DNA of 64,000 nucleotides from Lathyrus oleraceus (Eukaryota > Streptophyta > Magnoliopsida > Fabales > Fabaceae): positions 444,007,816 through 444,071,815 of the forward strand of contig NC_066581.1 of NCBI RefSeq assembly GCF_024323335.1, given 5' to 3'. How positions within the stretch are numbered: position 1 is the stretch's first letter; each line of letters begins with the position of its first letter. Shown here in pieces: positions 56,568 through 64,000 of the stretch. A program made the position numbers and the translations under genes. The notes under the pieces are model-generated. The model was not told the DNA's origin. It did no database searches and saw nothing but the letters and a program-made list of their open reading frames with translations.

Positions 56568-57332
56568 GCTCATTTTCTGACTGCAAAAACCCTAGCCACA
56601 CTTTGCCAAAACAAATCAAAACTTCATTTTCTCTCAAACTCTCATTTTCCTCACTTGAACTTTTTCTGAAAATCTCAAAAGGACCCGTGTTCTTGAGCAT
56701 TGTTCCATCATTTACCATCATTTTGGAGGTCTTTGCAAGCACCATCTCACATCTGTAGAGCCATTCCCGACACTGTTCCATTGAAGCTCTTCCATGGCAG
56801 TTGGACTTTGGAGCACGATTGAGTAAGAGTGAGCTAGAACCCTTCTTCCATTCATCATCTGGAACTTGAAGGTGCATCTGTTTCAACTAAACACAACCAA
56901 AGAACCACGAATCAACACAGTTCTGCAAATCTGGTAAGAAATTCGAACCATGCTTTTGATAAAATCATGCTATGCTTTATAAAGATCTCTCCATGCTGGT
57001 TTCAATGATTTTTGAATCATAAAAAATGGTTGAATATTAAGGAAGATACAGTGATTTAAAGTTTGATGTTTAGATGTTATTTTGCTCAATGCTTCCATGA
57101 TAGTTTGATTTAGGTTAAATGATTGTTAGATTATGGATGTACTCTGCAAGATGTTTCAAACTATGTTTTCATTTTCCAAATCTAGGAGATTTGTTCATCA
57201 CGATGATGAACATGTACTGTAGCATGAACCCTAATTTCGCTGCAACCCAGAATTCACGTTTGGCCATTTGAGTTTTTGTTTTGCATGAAGATTCACTGTT
57301 CCATTGCCATGCGCCAATCAGAGCAAAACACA

Positions 57333-57365
57333 CCCTTAAGTGAAACGCAGCGTTTCACTTAAGGG
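57333..57365. repeat. Perfect 15-bp inverted repeat in solo LTR E
   Basis: CCCTTAAGTGAAACG and its exact reverse complement are separated by CAG. In the LTRs of C (near 32030-32090) and A (63383-63431) comparable GC-rich dyads occur in related surroundings but with different sequence. Confidence 0.9.
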
Positions 57366-59399
57366 ACCGGATAATTACCAGATTGCCATTCCCGTTTTAT
57401 ATTTTAATTAATTCATTTCATTATTTCAATATTTATTTCATTTGGCATGGCTGACTTCAAAAATTCATAAGTCACTCATTATTTGTCCAAATTTGATGGG
57501 ATTTTTTGTGAAATGCTCCTCATGACCTCTAGTTTTTTATGATGATTTTTCCAGATTTTTTGCACGTGTGGATTTTAAAATGTGCTAGGGTTTGTTCATG
57601 TTGTCCATTTTATGTATGTTATGCCAATTTGCTTGTGAAATGATGATACTTAATCCAATACCTCTGAAATTTTTTGTGCTTAAACTAGACATGTTCATGG
57701 TGATTTTGGTGTAGAGTTTGTGAATTTATCATTGCTGGTTGATGAGATATGATTTTTTGAATAGGGGTGTGACAATTTGTGTCACACCATTCATGTCCAA
57801 CTTCATGATTTCAATTACCATGCTTATTGAACTCAAAATGGTCTGGATTTTTGCATGAACATACTTATGGATGTTGAGAATACATGTGAGTTTTTCTGGA
57901 ATTATTGATGGCATTTCCTATTTGATTGGAATTTTCTCCCCTGTTTGGTTATTTGTTGACTTTTTGTGATACATGTTTGTATTTGGTTTGTGAAATTCTA
58001 ATGCTTTATTGGATGGATGTGAAATTTGACATGTGAATTGTAGACATCTTAAGGTTTGTCATGGTTTTAGTCCCATTCATTTATCATGTGTTGTCACTGT
58101 TTTATGATTTATTGAAGTTGGTGCATGTTTTGATGCTTTGTATGAGTTTGCTTGAACTTGCTTTGACTTTCTGATTTTCATTGACCTACTTCCCTTGATC
58201 CAAATGAGCTGAAATTTGGTATGCTTATCGTGTTATGGATGATGTTTGATCATGAATTATTTGAGGATTTATTGAAATGTTTGTGATTGGATTTGAGTTG
58301 AATCATTCTGTTGACTTCTTTGAGGTTCTATATGACATGCCTTGACCTAATTTGTTTGTGAAATGATAATGATGAACGATATGAATGTGAAACCACTTGG
58401 GTTTGTTTCTTAATTGTTTGAACTTGATTTTGGATATCTTTCACTTGCTGTTTTGGATTTCTTATCTCTTTTTGACCCTAGGCTTGAACTAGTGGTCTTG
58501 TTTCTCATGTTTAAGTTTGCTTTTCAGGTTAAGAAGCAAATGCCTTAAAGAAACTTATGCAAGTTGTTTGAGTTTGATTGATTATCATGAACTAACTTGT
58601 TTGTTTTGTAGGATGCTTAGCTCATATGCTTTGAGCTTTGTGCATTGCACATTTGACTGATTCTGTTGATCCTTATCTTATATTGGTTTTGAATTTGAGT
58701 TGTATACTGATTTTACTTGATTGATTTCAGGTACCATTAGTTGCTAATAGTTCTTTGAGAACTTGCATTGCTTTGCTTGATAGCATTTGCATTGAGGTAG
58801 AATCTCTTTTCTTCATGTAGTCTGGAAGACCTGGCCTGTTACTTGGCCAGGCAACTGTCTGAAGTCCTCCTTAAGAGGCAATGTCTGTGCTTGTTTACTT
58901 TTGTCCCAAGCAGGAAAAGTCCTTTGAATAAGGCAATTGGTAGACAAAAGAGATACGCAACCTATCTCCTACTATTCTGTGAGTCACTCACCTTGCTCAC
59001 ACTACTTGTGTTGATGCATAGAGAGTAAAAGCCCAAGATCTATAGAGTCTAACCTGTGGAGAGAGTTCCTACTTTCTGAACTCCCACACCTTCTGATATT
59101 CAATGCTCTCCCTGACCAGGGATAAGAGTGATGAGGCACACCCCTCATATCCTTTCATCTGCTTCACCTTGGCTCTCAATGTCAAGGTTAAGAGCACCAT
59201 TAACCCTATTCCAGTTGGCTTTAATGCCTAACCCTTTGTATGAGCCTCATTGTTTGGTTATAGAGTGTGCTGAATGACTTTGGTTGATTAATTACTGAGT
59301 TCATTTGTACATGTCTGCTTGCATGCCTTGTGCATTTATCATCATTAATTGCTCATTAGTGCATGATCATTTCATTTGTCTTTGTGACATATCTTTGTT

Positions 59400-59800
59400 G
59401 TTTGCCCATTGAGGACAATTGTAAGACCATTCATTGGCCATTGTTCCTATGATATGGAAGTGAGTATAAGACCATTTCATTGGCCACTCATCTTCTCTTT
59501 GCTTGATGCATTTGTTTGATTTATGTGAGGATGCAATTGTAAGTCCGTGTAATTTGGCATTTGTTTTCCTATGATCATGTGTTGGAGGTTAGAGTAAGCC
59601 CAGATAGATTGGCATCTGACATCCAAGTGTTTGCTTTTTGTTGGAGATTGGTATAAGTCCAGATAGATTGGCATCCGGTATCCACCTTTTTATTTCTTTG
59701 TTGAGGAGATTGGTGTAAGTCCATAGAGTGGCCTCTAATATCCAGTTTTGTTTTAGGAGATTGGTATAAGTCCAGTGATTGGCATCCGGTATCCGCTTTT
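59400..59800 (+). repeat. Degenerate repeats in solo LTR E
   Basis: Units of the form (T/A)TTGGTATAAGTCCAG followed by ATTGGCATCCGGTATCC recur about four times from 59580, with looser relatives (GTAAGACCATT, CATTGGCCA) from 59400. Spacing is about 55-60 bp. Confidence 0.75.
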
Positions 59801-60423
59801 GTTGAATTTCTTCCTTTGCTTTTCTTGTTTGTTATTGCTCATTGTCTATTCCAAAGGACACACTTGAGTCGTCTTCTATATGATTTCAAGAGGTGAACCT
59901 TCTAGGAAGTTTTACACTCCATCTTCATCCACTCATCCATTTTGTCCTAAACCTTTTCACACATTGCTTTCAAAACTTGAGATAAATATTGTGCAAACAT
60001 CTTCATGCTTTCAAATTAAAAACCTGGACCCCAAGTCCTTGACTTTTTCAAACTCCATTTCATAATACTTCTTTTGAATCAATCTTAATCATACTTTGAC
60101 CCTCCTTTTATGAATACTCATAATCAATTAACTTCACCCATTCAATTGTTTTGTGGCTTTGTCCATTCTTGTTAAGTTTTCATACATTAGCCATAGGTTT
60201 GATTTATCCTAGTTGGTTGATGTTAATCTCACCTATTTGTCCTTAGTTGATTGAACTGTAAGTCTTCCTTGCTTATTATAGGGTTAACCCCTCACTAGCA
60301 AGTTGAAGCTTTTCTCACATGGTGGACTCGTTGTTTCATAAGGTTGAGTTTTCTCCCGTGGATAACGTAAGACCTTAGGGATTGTGTTTAAAATTGAATC
60401 CACTAACTTTTGGAAATCTTTTA

Positions 60424-60660
60424 GCCGAACTACGGCGTTTTGATCCTTACCTTTGATGGAAGGTACGTAGGCAACGGGTTCATCCGTTCGAACACAAAAA
60501 TAATTAAATTGTATATTCTTTTCTCATCATCCCAATCATGTTTGCACAATAAATATTTCATAACAAATAACAATTTTATACAACAAGTGTGAAAAGGGCT
60601 CCCTAGGAGTACCTAGGACGTAGTGGGTGCCTAACACCTTCCCATTGCGTAATTTACCCC
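60424..60660 (+). promoter_or_regulatory. Conserved R/U5 blocks in solo LTR E
   Basis: GCCGAACTACGG, GATCCTTACC and AAGGTACGTAGGCA (60424-60473) form one TACGTA module. GGGTGCCTAACACCTTCCC with neighbouring GTACCTAGG (60597-60660) is the second conserved block. Both are shared with the LTRs of A, B and C. Both lie downstream of the TATA box and so would be transcribed. Function is unknown. Confidence 0.6.
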
Positions 60661-60834
60661 TTACCCAGACTCTCTGATCTTTTCATTAGTTTTCTATGTG
60701 TAAAACTTCTTAGGCTTTTGTTCGCTTTTTAGCCAGTCCTTTGGATAAATAAAAGTGCGGTGGCGACTCGATTCATTGTATGCTTTGCTTATGGTTTAAT
60801 CAATAAATCATATAGCGACGAATACACCGCTACA

Positions 60835-63800
60835 CCACCGCACTTCTATTTATCCAAAGGAATGGTTAGAAAGCGAACAAAAACCTAAAAGTTTTAACAA
60901 AAACTAGTAAAAGAAACAGAGATCTGGGTAAGGGGGTTGGTTATGCAATGGGAAGGTGTTAGGCACCCAAAACATCTTAGGTACTCCTAGGGAGCCCTTT
61001 TCATACTTGTTGCAAAGGTTGTTGTTTTTGTGAAAAAATTTGTTTGTGTAAACATGATTGAAGAGATGAGAGGAGAATGTACAAGTCTATTTACATTTTG
61101 TGTTTGGATGGATAAACCCATTGCCTACGTACCATCTTATAAAAAAATTAGGATCAAAACCTCGTAGTTCGGGGTAAAAATCTCAAAACAAGTTGGTGAA
61201 TTGATTGGTCCAAAAGCCTTAAGGTATTTTGTTATCAAGGGGAGAAAACTCAACCAAACCACAAATCCACCATGTGAGGATAGCTTCAACATGCTAGTGA
61301 GGGGTTAACCCTATAATAAGCATGGAAGACTCATTGTCCATCACTAAGGATATAGGTGAGTATTACATCTACCACAAGGATAACTCAAACCTAATAGCTA
61401 AAGGTTATGGAAATTTTGATTAAGAAGTGGCCATTGGAACCACAAAAATAAATTTGAATGGGTTATATTTACCAATTAGAAGTATGTACAAAATGGTCAA
61501 AGTTGACTTAAAGATTCAATTCAAAATAAGTGTTATGAAAAGAAAGTTTGAAAATCAAAAGCATAAGGCTTAGGTTTCTAATGTTTGAAAACAAAAGTTA
61601 AATGTTTGCACAAAAGGTTTTGGCTTGGGTTAGAGTGGAAAGAAGAAGAAGAAAGGCTAGGTCCTAAGCAAAGCAAAAAGATAAGGGATAAGAAATGAAA
61701 CCACACTAGGAGTTCCTCTCTTGAGATCATATTGATGATCCAAGTAGCTCCCATCCTTTGGAATAAGCAACCACAAAGTATAAGCAATCAAACAAGTCTC
61801 ATAAGAGATACCCAATGTGTCTTGTATCTTCCACTTGAATGAACATGGTAATGATCCTCCAATTAAGCTCAAATAGGAACTCCTAACACAAAAGCACACA
61901 CATCAAAAGTTCCATGAAGTAAAACAAGAATGGACAAGAGTGAGTTTAGAGATTTGGTCCTTCTAATCCATCTTCATCATTAAGATCCTTTTACTCCAAT
62001 TTTGCATAAGGAATATCCTAGGATCTAAGTCCAATTCTCCATTTCTTTGCATAGGGAAAATCCTAGAAACTAAGTCCATTTCTTTGCATTTTGGTCCACA
62101 ACAAACAAAACAAAAACACAAGCACAATAATATATACACAATTATGTGCTCAAGTGAGCAAAAGGCAAATGGCATTAACATAAACATGTGCTCAAATGAG
62201 CAAAGAGAAAAGTAAATGGATAATATGTGCAAGAAAAGTAAATTGCATAAAAGTAAATTGCATAAAATAAATGTTAATTGTTAATGGTTAGTGTTAGTAG
62301 TTAGTGTGCCATAAGGCAAATTTAGCGCTATGTTAAGCCATCGTAATTGGACTTATGTAGAAGTCACAACTATCTGAGGTCGGTCAATAATAATGTAGGC
62401 AACAAACACAAGTTAGGAGTCTTGATTAGGGAACCAAGTTCCAACAACTTGCCATGCCAAAAAGAAAAAGAGAAATGATCTTGTATTGGTTTAAGCCTTT
62501 TGCATGATTTAAAAGACAACCTATCCTTAATGCAAAGCCATTCACTTGATCAATTGATCAAGATGAATTAGATTTGAATCAAGGAAGATTAAATCTCCCT
62601 AACCAATGCTAACTTATCAACCTTCAACTTATTGATCAAGAAGAAAAGAAGTAGAAGAAGAAGAAGGAGAAGATGGATAAGAGAAATGGAAATGGCAAAA
62701 ATTAAAGTGCATTAAATGAAATACAATGTACCAATCCTCATATGTTGACCAATAACATTGAAAGTCAAGGTCAAACAATCAAAATCAGAAGTGAGGTGAA
62801 GATTGGGAGTCAAGAAATGAATAAACTATTTTTGGCATTTTTTTAATATTTAAAATAAAATTGAATTAAAATAAAAGAAAAGGTCAAACTTCAAAATTAC
62901 TTCAAATCAACCTTGAAAGGTCCAAGTAATTTATCCTAAGTTCAACAAGGTCAAACAAAGTTTGACAAAAAATTTCAGCATTTTTAAAAGTCAGAAACTA
63001 TTTTTAATCAATTAAAAATGAATAAAAATAACCTAATTGAACTAAAATCTCAAATAAATCTCAAATAAATTTAAAAATTGATGAGAATATTTTTCATAGA
63101 TCCATCATCATTCAAATAGGTTAGGAAAATATTTTTTGCATTTTTTGAATATCAAAAACTATTAAAAATGAATTAAAAATAACCAGAAAAGAGAAAATTC
63201 ACAAAAAATATCAAATGACAAAATAAAAAATATTAAAAATCAGAAATAGAAACTAGAATTTATTTGGGAAATAATGCAATTGGTCCCATAATTTTTGGAT
63301 TAAAAATGAAAGAGATATGATTTTTGAAATAAAAGGAATTAAAGAAAATAAAATCAGAAAATAAAAAAGGCAAAAAAAACAAGGAGCGTTGGATCTGAGC
63401 TCATTAATTGAGCTGGCAGATCACACGCTCCTAAGGCGCGCGCCTATGGTGATCCACGGTCAATGCACACACAGGGAAAAGAAATAGAAGTCATAACAAG
63501 CAATAGTCCTGATTGAATCTGGAAAACAAATCACACGGCCAGGATTCAAACTGGAGAGGATGAAGCCACCAGAGCCACCGTCTTCTCCGGTGAGCTTGCA
63601 GATTCCGGCCAAATTGCAGAAACTCAAAAGGCAACCAAATCGTGCGATCTACACATCATTAGAAAGCTGGGATGATGTACATCATCCCTGTACCATCCAT
63701 TTTCCCTCTAGATCTCCATAGTGTGAGAAATCAGAGATGGAAAAATCTGGTGTTCATCATGAACTCAATGAATTTCAAAAATTAAAAGCATAAACATGAG

Positions 63801-64000
63801 GCCTCTATTGAGTGGACTTCAGCCAACACAAAATCTAAGCCAATAGGCCCATGGATTAGGAGAATCGAAGAAAATACCAGTTGGAGTGTGTGCTTGAATA
63901 CTGGTAGCTTGAGCTTGATGCCTTGCTTTCTTTACCAAAACATAAGTTCAATGAGATGTATGGTGAAGGTCTAGAAGCATTAGATCTAAGAATACAACCA
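60835..64000 (-). repeat. Element A 5' LTR, part upstream of the E insertion, cut by the window edge
   Basis: After the TSD CCACC the reverse complement of the E-type LTR end resumes (GCACTTCTATTTATCC; compare 60731-60770 in E). The conserved R/U5 block lies at 60931-61000 and the TACGTA module at 61121-61173. From about 62200 the sequence is A/T-rich. It has no conserved coding sequence. The start of this LTR lies beyond 64000. Confidence 0.85.
63383..63431. repeat. Imperfect inverted repeat in element A 5' LTR
   Basis: The arms GGAGCGT-GATCTG-AGCTCA pair with small mismatches around a short ATTAAT centre. A GGCGCGCGCC palindrome lies next to it (63435-63446). Confidence 0.8.

Larger units (their letters stand above)
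55416..60834 (+). mobile_element. Element E: solo LTR of the element A family
   Basis: This 5419-bp LTR (TGTAAGACCCC to CACCGCTACA) lies in plus orientation and is flanked on both sides by CCACC (55411-55415 and 60835-60839). No internal region, primer-binding site or polypurine tract adjoins it. The usual origin is recombination between the two LTRs of a complete element. It sits in the opposite strand sense inside A's own 5' LTR, 73 bp from that LTR's end. It also shares blocks with the LTR of C (for example 58826-58880). Confidence 0.92.
1..64000 (-). mobile_element. Ogre element A: old Ty3/gypsy Tat-lineage host element, interrupted by four insertions
   Basis: All sequence outside elements B, C, D and E belongs to one minus-strand Ogre-type element. 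Its order from right to left is 5' LTR, primer-binding site, ORF1, gag, protease, intron, RT-RNaseH-integrase, 3' UTR, polypurine tract and 3' LTR. Both LTRs run off the window. The coding pieces are 54447-52996 (ORF1), 52685-51266, 29035-28810, 21054-20424 and 8569-7575 (gag-pro) and 7309-3850 (pol). Removing B, C and D together with one TSD copy each keeps the gag-pro reading frame continuous at every junction, which shows that the pieces were one ORF. Six in-frame stops make it a dead copy. The Ogre assignment rests on the upstream ORF1, the intron, the two RNase H domains and the LTR family; it is firm at lineage level. Confidence 0.93.

Noticed and set aside
56509..56886. A 125-codon minus-strand frame in solo LTR E.
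   Set aside because: It is antisense across the predicted promoter and transcript start of the LTR and is not kept in the related LTRs.
1..64000. Search for host genes, tRNA, rRNA or other stable RNA genes.
   Set aside because: Every stretch is accounted for by LTRs, leaders, coding parts or 3' UTRs of the five elements; no host exon structure or RNA gene motif was recognised.

Overview
The window is a stack of plant LTR retrotransposons. I found no host gene, rRNA, tRNA or CRISPR. Very long LTRs, an extra ORF upstream of gag, a putative intron between protease and reverse transcriptase, and two RNase H domains identify the main elements as Ty3/gypsy Tat-lineage Ogre elements. Ogre abundance and element sizes above 20 kb point to a large-genome legume, most likely tribe Fabeae (Pisum, Vicia, Lathyrus, Lens). 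The species cannot be read from the window.

Layout. The whole window lies inside one old Ogre copy, here called A, on the minus strand. Its 3' LTR runs off the left edge (1-1066) and its 5' LTR runs off the right edge (55343 to beyond 64000). Four later insertions split it, each with an exact 5-bp target-site duplication (TSD): B, a non-autonomous Ogre derivative (8575-20423, TSD CTGGT, minus); D, a copia-type element with no recognisable coding region (21060-28809, TSD CTAAC, plus); C, a full-length 22.2-kb Ogre (29041-51265, TSD ACTGG, minus); and E, a solo LTR of A's own family (55416-60834, TSD CCACC, plus), which sits inside A's 5' LTR. With the insertions removed mentally, A reads right to left as 5' LTR, primer-binding site, ORF1, gag, protease, intron, RT-RNaseH-RNaseH-integrase, 3' UTR, polypurine tract, 3' LTR. 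Its gag-pro frame stays in register across B, D and C.

How the parts work. ORF1 is a protein of unknown role. Gag forms the particle, protease cuts Gag-Pol, RT and RNase H make cDNA, and integrase inserts it. Gag-pro and pol are separated by a stop and a predicted 251-276 nt GT-AG intron that restores the frame in A, B and C alike. Every copy carries lesions. A has six in-frame stops and no frameshift that I could find. C has one stop in gag-pro and one frameshift before RT. B has lost ORF1, RT and the integrase core. D has no recognisable gag-pol. LTR pairs compared by eye differ by about 0.3% (C), 0.5% (B) and 2% (D), so B and C are recent.

The most unusual signals are non-coding. There is a tandem set of covarying stem-loops directly after the pol stop in A, B and C, an array of five covarying hairpins in the LTRs of C, and repeated TACGTA hairpin modules in the R/U5 part of all the Ogre LTRs.
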